From positions 310,001 to 374,000 of the forward strand of contig RSEE01000021.1 in assembly GCA_003971905.1 (NCBI GenBank): DNA of 64,000 bases, read 5' to 3'. A program made the translations under genes and the position numbers. Within the stretch, counting starts at the first letter, position 1, and every line of letters begins with the position of its first letter. The stretch is from Moniliella sp. 'wahieum' (lineage: Eukaryota; Basidiomycota; Moniliellomycetes; Moniliellales; Moniliellaceae). A model generated the notes under the pieces. That model made no database searches, was not told the origin of the DNA, and worked only from the letters and a program-made list of their open reading frames with translations. Of this stretch, positions 11,573 to 22,552 are shown piece after piece.

Positions 11573-14500
11573 TTACACTCCCCGCCGCCTTGTTGCTGGG
11601 TGTGAGGCTTTGAGTTGACGAATCAACTCATCAGCTTCGGCGTCCGAGTCATGCTCTTCCTCTATCGGGCGCGCTGAGCGAACCAACAGACCGTTTCGTC
11701 GGTGAGCCTGTTGGCGCTTAGGAGGCAGTGCTGGGTTTTGACCGGGAGAAGGCTGTCGCGTGGATGGGTTGAAGAGCCAGAGGTACTTGGGGCTGTCGCA
11801 GCTGCGACTTCGTCGTTGACCATCACCCGTTGGCCATGAGTACTCTGATCCTCTTTGGTTGGACTCGAGCTCGCCGATGGGGAAAGAACAGGAGCTTGGG
11901 CCACAGGGACAGCTGCTTTCGTCGGGATAGCCGGAGGTGCTCGCCCTCCACCACGGCTTGTTGCGCGGCGCTGAGGAAGCTGAGAAACAATGCGACGGGG
12001 AGCAGGCTGGGGGGTGCCATGTCTGACTTGTGGGGTGCAGCCTCCACAGATTCAGTCTCCATAGCTCCATCCTTTAAAGGTCCAACCTCTACAGGTCCAG
12101 CCGCCACAGGTCCAGCCTCAGCAGGTTCAGCCACCGCCACCAACCCAGTAGCCACAGGTCCAGCCTCCACAGGCCCGGCCCCAGCAGGCCCAGTCTCAGA
12201 AGGGAGAGGGTTGTTGTTGGCGGGAGCATGCTTGAAGGGAGGGAAATGCTGGGCCGAAATAGAAAACTGGAGATGGTCCAGCCGTTGATGTACTGAAGCC
12301 GAATGAGTACTCTGATCTGCCTTTTTAGTGGGACTTGACCCGCCGATGGGGGAAGAACAGTAGGAGTTTGGGCAACAGGAGCAGCTTTCATCGGACCAGC
12401 CGGAGGCGCTCTCACACCACCACGGTTCGTTGCGCGGCGCTGAGGAAGTCGAGCAATGATGCGGCTGGGGGCAGGCTGTGGAGGCGCCACGTTCGACTTG
12501 GGGGATCCAGACTCCACAGCGCCAGCATCCGCATGTTCGGTCCCCTCCGCAGGTTCTGCCTCCGACGCTGGCTCAGCCTCCGCAGGTTCTGTCAGAGGAA
12601 ACTGATCCAAATTGCAGGTCGGTTGGGGTTTCGGCAGGACGGAGGTCTGGGGGACCGACGACGGTTGTTCCAGCCCAGCCAGAGGAAGCTGAGTCGCCTT
12701 GGGGACCGGAGTGGGCGCCAGAGAGCCATCCTTTGCTTCCTTCGCATCAGCGACACCCGCCATCAAGCCCGTCGGGGGGACTTGTTGATCCTCTGTCTCA
12801 ACGACGTGGTGACCCTCACCTGATGGCGAAGCGACTGGTACGTCGGCCACCGTGGGCACCCTCACTGGCTCAGATTCTTCCACGGTATGATGAGTCAGAG
12901 AAGGGTTGTGACCCTGGTGCTGCTGCGGAGGAAAGGAAGCTTGAACAACGGAAAAAGGCTCGGTCGGATCGGTCCCAGCTGCAACGGAAGTGGTGGTGTG
13001 GTCACATTGCTCGTCCAGATCAAGCTGGGCCACGGCTTCGGAACCTGACTCTGCTCAGCGGATGGACCAGAGAATGCGATAGGAACATGACTGGCACAAG
13101 CAGCAACCATGTGGTCGTCTTGAGACGGACCAGTAATTACCCCTGAGGTTTTTGGCTCCGCTGAAAGTGATGCGCAACCCTTTGGATCATTGGGGTCCTC
13201 AATGGCACTAGAGGTAGTCCGTCAGTTAGTACTTGTGTTCAACAACATATATGTTGGGGCCAGGCACGTACCTTGCAATGGGAAGGAATGGAGGCAGCGG
13301 AGGGAAGATGGGCTCAGTGGGAATGTGGGGAACTTCGTTGTTGGCGAGCTGAAAAGTAGCGGTGTAGCCGGATTGAATCCCGTCAATGACACCGGCGTTG
13401 TTGGTGCCCCTGATTGCTGTGACGCCCGCCTCGACTCCTTCTTGGATCCCAATGGTGATGGCTTTTTGCAGTATGGCTTCGAGATTGGCCGGGATGGAGA
13501 AGGCATCGAGGGGGGGGTTCGTCTGGAACGCTACCAGGCTCTAAAGGCAAAACTGGCTCGGGAACAAAAGTGTTCTCTGCGGCCACACTGGACTCCGGCT
13601 CCGATGAACCGACATCTAGCGCCGGAACGATGCAAGTGTTCTTGACGGTCACATCACTGTGTTCGGGGTGGTATCAAGCTCCGATGAGACGACAACTGGC
13701 TCCGGGACGATTGTGGCCGTTGGACCACAGCAGCACTGTCCGGGTCCATACTTGACTTCAGGGGGAAGACGGGGTCGCGTAGGATTAAAGCCACACTGGC
13801 AAGAACTTCCCTCGCATCCGCCAGGTAATCATCTGAAGAGAGTTCGGCCTTCGCTTGGGCACCCACGACCTCCTGGTGCCCGCCTGACTCTGCGTTGGGA
13901 CGTGTGGACCCCGTTCCGACGGCGGGGACCTCCGGATCCCACTGCTGGTGTCCGTCCGCGCGACTCGCCGGTTCCGAGTACCAGAATGGTGGGACTGCGG
14001 GGGCGGCGGTCCGGGAATAGATGCCGTACGTTAGAGCCAGGAGGGTCGTTGTTCCGTCCAACAATGAGCTCATCTAGCTGGGGCAAATCGTAAAGCCGAG
14101 GCTTCAACTGTGGCCCCAGGGTCAGGGGCAGGGGGGCAGGCGCCACACTCTGGTCAGGCGAGAGAGGTGAAGGAGAATCACTCGAGCTCGCCGGACGTGG
14201 GTTCAGGGCAACACTCCGATCGCTGGGACGAGGTGAAAACACACTCGAATCCAAGAAACGAGGGGAGGGTGCCATTATCGGGCCATGCGGACAAGGGAAA
14301 TCAGACTCAGCCGGCTTCGCCGGGCGTAGGGACGGGGCGACACTTCGACCGTTTGAACGAGGTGAAAACACACTCGAATCCAAGGGGCAAGGGGAGTGGG
14401 CCATGATCCGGCCATACGGACGAGGTGCGGGAGACTTGTTGATTGAACTCGCGGCACGAGGGAGGAGGCTGCACTCTTGTCGCTGGGACGTGGTGTGGCT

Positions 14501-15711
14501 GGCACATTCGAATGCTCCCAATGAGGTGTACCTCCCAGACTCTTGCCAGGTAGGAGAGGTGAGGTCGTCACGCTCGCACCCAACGGACGAGCAGAAGGGA
14601 CCCACTTGGGTCATTTGAACCAAGTGAAACACTTGCATCCTCCCGGAGAGGGGAAATGGTCACACTTGGAACGACCTGACGAGGTGCAGGAGCCATCCGC
14701 TCCGTCGGACGGGCGGCCTGGTCGAAACTCTGGTGGCTTAGGGTATGCGAAGGAGGCATTACTGAGCTCGTCCATTGCAGACGGGGCGTACAGTCGAGCC
14801 GCTTGGACGATGCAAGCGGTCAAAAAGTTTAGAAGTCGACCCCCACTTCTTCCAAAAACGAATCTGAGATGATGAAGACGACGGACTCCATATCGGCGTA
14901 CGGTACCCGTCAACAGGAGCATGCATCCAGTCACTTCGGCCGGGAAAGGTGGTAGCCTCGCATCCGCCCCCACCGCAGCGGGGCGCACACCCAACCAGTT
15001 GCGTGGACTAGGCGAAGAGGGCTCACGGAGCGGAATGGTAGCAACAGCCGAATCATGCTGTACTCCCATCACCGGAGGCGCTGGTGGCACGGGCCAGTCT
15101 TGAGCCGGACGGAGGGAAGACGCGCTTGCATACCTGGATGGAGGCAAGGCCCGCACATCCGTAGCGGCCCAACCAAACACGGGCTAAACAGCCTAGAGGT
15201 ACCGTCGTTGTCTGAAGGATGCAAGATGAGGTCAGAGACAAGAGATGGGGGGGAGGGGTGTAAGCTGAACATACCGGGAAAGAAAGAGAACCTTGACCAA
15301 TAGGGATAGCGCCCAGGGGTGCCTGGGGGCGTGTCAGCTGGCTGTGAGAGGTCTTGTCCGGCGTCTTCTTGGCTGGTGTTCGTGATCAGCCACAGCAGCA
15401 CACTGAACAGGGTGAAATAGTAAAGGTGCTCTAGGACCTCCAGCAGGTGTTCCCCTTCGTTACACGCCTGCTTGCGGAGGACAACAAGAACGTCGAGTAG
15501 GAAGGCGAGGGGAGTCCAGAACAGGAGCGAGAGGAGGCTGTCCAGCCAGCCGACGGGGAACCAGAGGTGGTATAGGATGAAGCGCAGCACAAAGCACCCT
15601 AAAGTACATGCGATGCTGAGGAAAACAGACGGGAGCAAGCGATAGAGGGTGTCGGCAGTGCGTGAGCGGCGATGCAGGGCCCACGCTGTACCGGCTGGGG
15701 GCGCAAGCATC
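11573..15711 (-). CDS. Unrecognised membrane protein with Pro/Ser-rich repeat tail, frame-broken
   Basis: I do not recognise the family. The gene seems to start at the ATG at 15711 (MLAPPAGTAWALHRRSRTAD). The first exon encodes three or four hydrophobic spans (for example LLPSVFLSIACTLGCFVLR, SLLFWTPLAFLLDVLVVLR, YYFTLFSVLLWLI), so the N-terminus is membrane-bound. Intron 1 is 15212-15274. The rest is a long low-complexity tail rich in Pro, Ser, Ala and Glu that shifts frame repeatedly, with a 43-residue repeat at 14162-14419 and a duplicated block at 11836-12600. A more ordered segment near 13275-13520 reads ANLEAILQKAITIGIQEGVE and ends at intron 2 (13208-13271, with a TACTAAC branch site). 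The C-terminus ends EEEHDSDAEADELIRQLKAS near 11573. That coherent coding and two good introns lie on one strand supports a single gene; it could still be two. Confidence 0.55.
11836..12600 (-). repeat. Diverged tandem duplication inside the membrane-protein gene
   Basis: Blocks beginning at about 11836 and about 12304 both start GAGTACTCTGATC and align over roughly 210-240 bp with moderate divergence. In protein they give parallel phrases such as LPQRRATSRGGRAPPA and LPQRRATNRGGVRAPPAGP followed by a Pro/Ala/Glu-rich stretch. Period is about 468 bp, a multiple of three. Confidence 0.7.
14162..14419 (-). repeat. Two 43-residue protein repeats (129-bp period)
   Basis: Two consecutive units share the pattern P-x-G-x-IMA-x-SP-x-x-LDSSVFSPR, then RSVA-x-x-x-RPA. 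A third, shortened unit follows (SPDQSVAPAPLPL), and degenerate versions appear upstream in other frames around 14450-14750. Confidence 0.75.
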
Positions 15712-15719
15712 ACGGCAAT

Positions 15720-15890
15720 TGGTGGCGGATGCGAAGAGGATGAGGTGGCGGAGGCGAATATAAGGAGGTGGCGGAGGCGAAAACGAGGAGGCAGCGGATG
15801 CAAAGAGGAGGAGGTGGCGGATGCAAAGAGGAGGAGGTGGCGGATGCAAAGAGGAGGAGGTGGCGGTGATGAAGAGGAAGGTGGTGGTGG
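15720..15890 (+). repeat. 23-bp purine-rich minisatellite
   Basis: Units of the form GGATGCAAAGAGGAGGAGG plus TGGC repeat with an exact 23-bp period at 15798, 15821 and 15844, flanked by degenerate copies on both sides. It lies immediately upstream of the minus-strand start codon at 15711. The period is not a multiple of three, consistent with non-coding sequence. Confidence 0.8.
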
Positions 15891-16750
15891 GGGGGAGGGT
15901 GGGGAGGACGAGGGCGAGCACCTTGACTAGCTATGTGGCAATTTGGGCTGCCAGCTGCGCTTTTGCTTATGGACTAAACCAAGTTGCGCGCATTATATGC
16001 TGAGGCGCCAAATAAGCTTCTACCGTTTGGTGCCTCTTACTAGCGCAGACGAGAGAGAAGAGGCCTGCACTGCACAAGTCACATCATCCATCCACCTCTG
16101 CACAGCCACTGAGGCAACACAGGCGCTCTCTGGCCACAGAGGCAGGGAGGATGGGTATGTGGTTTTGGATGTGTTTTCAGAGAGAGAGAGAGCAGCTCTG
16201 TGGCGGGGGGCACATCAAACCAGCGAGGCCAGTACTCTGCCTTGTGCACGACCAACAATGAGACAGGCGCACTCCGCAATACTGTTCGCGCTGCGCTCTA
16301 GTGCACATCTACGGCGTCCTCTTCGCCATCGCTCGTCTCTCTCTCGCCATCGCGCATTTTCCCTTCACAGTGTCGCCGTAGTGGCCTGTGCGTCCATACT
16401 TTTCTTGCAGCAAAAGTGCTCTGGTGTTGCCACATATGTCACTGCTGCACAGTGCTGATTGCGGCGGGGCGTGCTTGCAGTTCGGTTTGTGCGCACCGAA
16501 GGGCACATTCGCACTCGCGCCCAGCCGTCCTCACCACCGAGACAGGTGCGCCAGGGAAGAGATGTCTCGCCCAGCAGTCCCTTTTACACATGCTCCATCG
16601 CACGGGGCGAGTGTGGTGCGTGTGCTGAAGCTTGAGATCATGAGGGTGGCGAGAACAGCGGGCAATGGTGGTCGCAGCAAAAGGCAGATGCGGAGCAACT
16701 AATGACTACAGTGGCTATTCCTGACTATAGTCAGCGGCTATATATACGGA

Positions 16751-16769
16751 CTAGGACTATAGTTCCTAG
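16751..16769. repeat. 19-bp inverted repeat CTAGGA...TCCTAG
   Basis: Perfect six-base arms flank a CTATAGT centre. Another GACTATAG word is 30 bp upstream, next to a TATATATA run, so this may be a small promoter architecture. Function unknown. Confidence 0.5.
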
Positions 16770-16827
16770 CTAGGAAGGCCGGATGCCCAGGCGCTGTCCC
16801 AGTGCGTGGTGGCGCACTGTGTCAGCC

Positions 16828-17217
16828 TCACAAGCTGTCCACGGACGTCGCAAACCCCGCGACAGGCACAAAGATGCAACTTTCAAAGCGCGGTATATTG
16901 TCTTGCTTGAGGATGAGTGGGGGTTGTATTTTTGTCCACAGAGAGCGCTGGCTGCTGTTCTCTTCGTCAGTGCTCTGGGTGTCCCCCTTTGACTGCTCCC
17001 AAAGACGAACCCGCTTACTAGCGACTAGTGGTCTCTGCGTCAGCACCAACACGATGGCAATCGCGGCGAGCAACACGCTGCTCACGCCGGATGAGCGAGC
17101 TGGTACGGCGCAGCATTTCCCTCGCTCTCCGAGAAAAAGTGTGATGTTGATGTGAAGGTACTCCATTGGCAGTGGGAGGCGTGCAGCCCAGAGGGTGGGT
17201 GGGCCTCGTCGCAGCAC
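16828..17217 (-). CDS. Possible small membrane protein
   Basis: A 129-codon open frame with an internal ATG (MEYLHINITLFLGERGK) and one convincing hydrophobic span, SVLLAAIAIVLVLTQRPLV, followed by a basic stretch. No family recognised, no introns or promoter seen, and the opposite strand is also open in part. Kept only as a weak candidate. Confidence 0.2.
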   Translation of the reverse strand: MLRRGPPTLWAARLPLPMEYLHINITLFLGERGKCCAVPARSSGVSSVLLAAIAIVLVLTQRPLVASKRVRLWEQSKGDTQSTDEENSSQRSLWTKIQPPLILKQDNIPRFESCIFVPVAGFATSVDSL

Positions 17218-17715
17218 ACTGGCCGCACGCCCCTAGCATCCAAGCTATGCTGCCCCCCAATACAGCTAAACCTCCTCCCTGCATGTTGCCGAGCGGGGTG
17301 GCCGGGGGGGCGGTGAGCAGTGACCGGTGACATCTGACATCTGAGACCTGGCATGTCTGACAAGAGTGACCACTTATCGATTATCATCCATGCATCACGC
17401 ACCATACATCGGTAATCAGCGCACACTGCCCCCCTGCTGGCATCCTGCTGCCCAGGTGCCCCACGGCGCCACTGTGTGCCATAAAGGCGCGTCTGGGGAG
17501 GCCCAGATCGGTTGCGGGTATGCCTCGCATACCCGGCACTGGCGCTCTGCCGCGGTGGGCGCCAGGCGGGCCCAGCAGTGCCCCGAGTGAAAGCGAGCCT
17601 CTTCGACCACGCCTGCTCCCTGACCGCATAAAACGCCTGCACGCCGCCATCTGGTCTTCTTCTTTCTCCCGCCACCGCCTATCTGCATCTCTGCAAACGA
17701 CACACAGCACCAGCA

Positions 17716-19535
17716 ATGGCCCCGCTCAAGTCGTCTGCCTTCTCCCGCCGCCCGCGCATCGGCCAGCTTGGCCCGCGCCTCAAGCACACCCTCCCGCACA
17801 AGGGGCACAAAGTGTGCACTCTCCTCCGTCCTCGCCTTATCCCTCCCAGCTTCCGACCTGCGCCCGCAGCGTTGCTGCTCCCCAACACTCCTCTTCCTGC
17901 GCCGGCTCCGTTTCCGATGCCCCGGCCGATTTGCAATCTGCCACGCCGGCGCCGTGCCACCGGCGTTGTTCCTCGGACCCCTGGTGGAGCAGCAGCCCCA
18001 CCTGCTACCATCGCCACCGCTGCCAGGGTTGTACCTGCCACTATACCCCCTCCCGTGCTACGCAAGCGCGCGAATGAGAACGTCTTTACCGCTTTTGGCG
18101 CACCGGCACCCAAAAAAAACCAAGTAAACCATGCTCGCATCGCTGAAAACCTTAATACCACCCATTATTTCTCACCCTATCCCAATGAAAATGCAAGCGT
18201 ACGTCTCCCCTCCCGCATCCATGCGCCCACAACTGGGAAACTAACCCTGATCTTCACGTTCAGCCTTCTGTCGCCGACGAGGTGCAAGCCGACCCAGTGG
18301 AACTGGACCATCTCGCCAGCATTGGTGGTACCCAAGTCATTGGCCCCATCCTGCGTTTTTCCCGGAGCGACAGCAGCGCCTATCTTCTGGCGCAGCGATA
18401 CATCATTACCGGAGACCGTGGCAAAACCCCCTATGGGCACGCAATGCTGGCCAATGACATGGTTACCAACCAAGAGGTGGTGATTAATGTCAGCCACACC
18501 GCCACGGACACGCGTGCCGAGAGCATGCGCCAGGCCCGGATCCTGCATGCAGTGGGAGCCATGAAGCCGGACGTCATTGGCTGGGTGCACGTGCGCGAGG
18601 TCTTTCTCTACAACCACGACCGCCTTTGCATCGTGTTTGACAGCAAGGCCGACACGCTTGCCCACTTTATCAAGCATGACCTCCACGGCCGTGGGCTCCC
18701 GCTGGAGCACATCCAGGCCATCATGAAGCAGCTTCTTCTCTTCTCGCCTCCCTTCATGACCAGGGCTTCGTCCATGGAAATCTCACTGGAGAGCACATCC
18801 GGTTGGACAGCACCGCCTCCGCTCTCATCCCAAACCCTTCCAAGAACGGCAAGCCGATTCCATTCCTTTACTCGCCAATGGTCCATGTGACGGGTGCGAG
18901 TCAGGTCCGCATCCGTCCTAGCACCAAGCCGAGTGCGCTTCCCAAGGCCTACCGTCCACCTGAGGCGCTGCTTGGCACCCACGCCTGGTCAGCTCCCTCG
19001 ACATGTGGGCAGCTGGGGTGTGATGCTGCAGCTGATGACGGGCAAGTTGCCATTTGGCCCCCACGAGCGTGATGATTGGCCAACGCAGGAGGCGTACAAC
19101 CGGTACAAGGCAAAGAAGCAGGCCTTTGAGGCTAGCGACACGCCCCTCTTGGCGCAGCTGCAGAGCGCTCTGGGTGTGATGCCCAACAGCTTGCTGTCCC
19201 ACCTTCCCGCCGACAAGCGCCAGCAACTCTTCTTCCCCGATGGCACGGTGCGCACCACCAAGCCGATCCCCTCCACCCCACTTTCTCGGTACCAGTACCA
19301 CCAGAACGAAGAAAAGTATATGACCTACGACGTTTGCTTCCGCGACCTTGTCGATCAACTTCTCGAGCCCGACCCCAGCCTGCGCATCTCGGCCGAGAAG
19401 GCCTTGCAGCACCGCTTCTTTGACCTCCCACGCGGCACGGACTACCACGCAACATTCACCTTCCGCAGTAACCGCCGTTCGAATCCCTTCTATAAAACAA
19501 CGTTGCCTTGTATCTATCCGACTGACGGATCATGA
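17716..19535 (+). CDS. CMGC-like protein kinase fold, probable pseudokinase, frame-broken
   Basis: N-terminal 161 codons are basic and Pro/Ala-rich (MAPLKSSAFSRRPRIGQ...). An intron at 18199-18263 with a CTAAC branch leads into the kinase-like domain. The N-lobe reads RYIITGDRGKTPYGHAMLA then QEVVINVS where VAIK is expected, so the ATP-binding Lys is Asn. The loop reads HDQGFVHGNLTGEHIRLD where HRDLKPEN is expected, so the catalytic Asp is Asn. The DFG position reads HVTGAS. The APE region is AYRPPEALLG, and the C-lobe keeps GVMLQLMTGKLPFG and LLEPDPSLRISAEKALQHRF. The shape resembles CLK/Prp4-type CMGC kinases. The three changed sites each lie inside cleanly readable blocks, so they are not produced by the frame slips (near 18745, 19005 and 19015). 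A scaffold or regulatory role is inferred. Confidence 0.75.
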
Positions 19536-20537
19536 TCCGTCAAGAAGTCGTGTATTCGTAGTATATAAGCCTTTGAATTAGTGCCAGCCTTGGCAGGGTA
19601 TAGATGTGGCAGGCTCTCCGTAACGGGAGGCCCAGATGTGTCTGGAGCAGAAGACGATGAAGGCTCCGGGACAGCGTGTGTGTGGCCGTCGGCATCGCCT
19701 GTGAAGCTGCCACATGTGGCCTCTTCGTGCTCAGGGGCGCGTGCAAAACGTTAGTGAAATAGTATATGGGTTCTTCATGGCGGGCGGTGATCACGAAAGG
19801 ATGCTCGCCCGAAGTACTTGTTGGGGCGATGCCCCAATCACGCCATCCTGCGTGATAGTCATCACCCCTCTCTTTCCGCCCGGAAGCTTCCTCAGCTCCG
19901 CGGTACCCTCGTCTATATAAGGCCCTACCCTTCTCATAGCCTCCTGTACCTCTCCTCAGAACCACATCCTCCATTCCACTCCTCCTTCAGCAGTACTGAG
20001 ATCCGACTAAATGGACGTTTGCAGGACGACATGTAATGATGGGGAGTTAGATCCAGAAACGCACCATGTGAATCATTCTCTTGGTCACCTTTCATCTCCC
20101 CCTCTTCGTCCTCCCTCGCTGGCACCAAAAGAGACGTGACGATACTAGCGACGATAACAGCTCCTGCATCCCTGTTGTGCCGCATCATACTTCACACATA
20201 CTGTATCCCCACCATAATCGGACTGGTATATGTTTGGCAAAACCCCGAAGAAATGCTTTGCAGGGTGCGACATACTAATGATACCTCTCGATGAGAGGCG
20301 AGGGGGGACATCTGCCCGTCTCGTGTCCCAAGCGTGTCAAAGACCAGTTTTGGTTGTTGATATACAGTAGTAGCATGATACAGGAAGAACCCGTCAAGCT
20401 CCTCTTAACTACTCAGGTAAATTTTCTCACTGCTCTTTTCGCCGATCCTGTTCTCCTTCTTTCCCCTACCAGTGCACCCTTTGCTTCCCTTGCTACTAGG
20501 TTCACTCTTGTCACTCGACCCTTACCAGAACCTGGAT
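19536..20537. other. Intergenic region, no gene recognised
   Basis: TATA-like words occur at about 19559 (GTATATAAG) and 19911 (CTATATAAGG), but no downstream frame shows a family signal. A 144-codon minus-strand frame (19540-19974) looks random in composition. Confidence 0.4.
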
Positions 20538-20543
20538 AAAAAA
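20538..20543 (-). terminator. Pol III terminator of tRNA-Val
   Basis: A run of six T on the minus strand immediately after the tRNA 3' end. Confidence 0.85.
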
Positions 20544-20638
20544 TGACTTCGCCCGGGCTCGAACCGGGACCTTATCCGTTATCAAGCGCATGGCGCACTT
20601 GTTAAGGATACGTGATAAACCAACTACACCACGATGCC
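20544..20638 (-). tRNA. tRNA-Val (AAC) with a 21-nt intron
   Basis: Read on the minus strand, the acceptor stem GGCATCG pairs with CGAAGTC apart from one A-A mismatch. The D arm is GTGTAGTTGG..., the anticodon stem TATCC/GGATA is perfect, and the loop TTAACA...C carries anticodon AAC. The T arm is CCCGG TTCGAGC CCGGG and the discriminator base is A. The intron (20579-20599) interrupts the canonical site one base 3' of the anticodon and carries an internal GCGC hairpin. Valine AAC tRNAs are standard in fungi. Confidence 0.92.
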
Positions 20639-22338
20639 ATTCGTTAGTACGTTTGGCTTCTTTTCTGGCAGCATATACCGTCACCATGAACGTCTTCTTA
20701 TGACGGAGCTTTTTTGTTTCGGGGCTTGCTACCAATGACGGTAGAGACATTCCTGCTCGAATTGAGGCAGCAGTGGGTACTGCGGAGGGGGGTACTAGGA
20801 GAAGGACTCTTCCTTGCCGTTGGGTGCGCACGGAGTAGGGTGGGGAAGGGGCTCCACTCCCATATTGAGGAACGTGGACGAGCGAGGAAGACTGCACCGC
20901 TTCCCGTGGGTTCGTCTTCTGAGGGGAAAGACCGGTGGTGCCCTTCAGGGGAGAGTGTCGTTGCTCGCTGGCAGCCGATGAGATGCGTATTGGATGGGGC
21001 GAATCAGCAGGGAAAGTTGGGTCGTCTCAGTCATCTGCATATCGGAATATCATGGGGGTCCGTCAACATCGTCTGCTTACTCAGTCAGGGGAGGATATAT
21101 GCTTTTGATGCAAGGCATCTGCTTCTTTCTTGGCGGCCTTGGTGCAGGCGGGGTCGCCCTGTGATTGCCCAGGGAGATGAAGTGGCGCCCCCTTCGGACA
21201 CAGACTTGCGGTGGCGTTGTGCGTGTCTTCCCTGGAGGGTACTCGGTGGGAGCCTGGGAAGTGGGCGGATCGTTTGGGTACGGCGTAGCAGCCCAATGGG
21301 TGATGGAGGAGTGTAGAGGGAAACTCAGTCCGCAATAGGGCGCATTCTCGTCTTCGTCCGTCAGGGGGAGCGGTGTAGGCGGGTCCAATTCGACTTTGGC
21401 GTTCAGGGGCATGCATTAGCGCTGAATAAGCTTAAGGAACAGCCTATACGTTCCGTAGCGCGTGAGCTTCCAGCAGATGTGGTGGGAACCGGAGGGGAAG
21501 GTATATAGGGAAAGGGCCTCATGCTGTCCCCTTTGCCTCTAAGGGGGGAGTGAGAAGTTTATAGTCCACGCTCGTGCACCAGCCCAATAAGTGTGAACCT
21601 CTAGTACGGAAGAAGAGTCGATGTTTGACCTCTTAAGGGATTTTTGACAAGTGGTGTGCTATGGTCAGTGGAAAGGGAGTGTTTGGAGTGCTGAATAGTG
21701 CAGCAGTCTCACCCTCTTCGCTGGGAGAGGGGATATAGGGAATTGGGAGGGCATCCCTGTGGACACGCACACAGTGTGCAGAACAACACTCCGGTCAGTC
21801 CCTCGCTCAGCGGTGAGGCTCACCCCAGGAACACATGAAAGTCAAAAGATGAAAGTTAAATGAGTTGGGCTGTTGCAGGGCTACCGGCTACGGGCTTCCT
21901 CGTTCCGGCCAGTTTTCCAATTCTCCCTATCCCGGGTACCAGCGGCGAGGAAGACACCTTTTTTCGATGACAACACAATATGCCAGACCAACACCATCCC
22001 GTTTCATGCATGTGCGGCTTCTTTTCAGATGACACCTGCTCGCCTTTGCACCGGCTGGAGCTAGGGCCTGGCTATGAGTGGGCGCGAGCTCGCTGTCCGT
22101 GTCACACGTCTGTAATGATTCAATGCATCATCCATCCGAGGCTGAGGGGCTGAGGCGTGAGGCGCTGACTGAACTCAGCGCCCTCCGGCCTCTCGGGGGG
22201 CTGAGGCTTAGTGCTCCTCAGGCCCTTCGATGGTTCTACGTCCAACTGGGAGCTTGGGCGCGCAGCCCCAAAGGTGATGTCGATGACCGGTGACCGGTGA
22301 CCGGCCTGACCACACGTGGGTGTGTGGCCTGGGGGCGG
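20639..22338. other. 1.7-kb stretch without a recognisable gene
   Basis: Overlapping open frames on both strands at about 20714-21416 have no family signal. Contains the GGTGACC-type array at 22284-22304. It lies between a tRNA gene and the retrotransposon. Confidence 0.4.
22284..22304. repeat. TGACCGG heptamer array (3 copies)
   Basis: Three tandem copies of the 7-mer that is the reverse complement (rotated) of the GGTCACC unit at 10334-10360. It lies 40 bp from the retrotransposon insertion site. Confidence 0.85.
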
Positions 22339-22343
22339 GTGGA

Positions 22344-22552
22344 TGTCACAGGCCTAGCTAGCGATGCTGGCGATGGTCGATGGAGATGGCATTCAAGAGC
22401 TAAGGAGAGCTAGAGCTATGGGCCTTGATAGGCTCCTGGCCTGGAGGCCAGTGGAACCCGTGGAAGGGTCGGAACTCACTGCCCCGGTGCACTGTGTGGA
22501 TCGGGCCACGTGTCATGAAGGCCGATGGGCTCTAGACCACTGGTGGTCAACA
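22344..22552 (-). repeat. 3' LTR of the copia element (209 bp)
   Basis: Direct repeat of 27386-27596. In element orientation it runs TGTTGACC...GTGACA. The sequence just 5' of it in element sense ends GCGGGG, a short purine run that may be the polypurine tract. The RNase H frame appears to run about 40 bp into this LTR. Confidence 0.93.

Larger units (their letters stand above)
15891..17715. other. Intergenic region with a palindrome; no firm gene
   Basis: Between divergent genes. A TATA-like CTATATATAC lies near 16738 with surrounding GACTATAG words, and a CT-rich leader precedes the kinase gene (about 17640-17715). No motif-bearing frame. Confidence 0.4.

Noticed and set aside
19474-19490. 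B-box-like GTTCGAATCCC in the kinase gene
   Set aside because: No tRNA stems or A box could be formed around it; it lies inside coding sequence.
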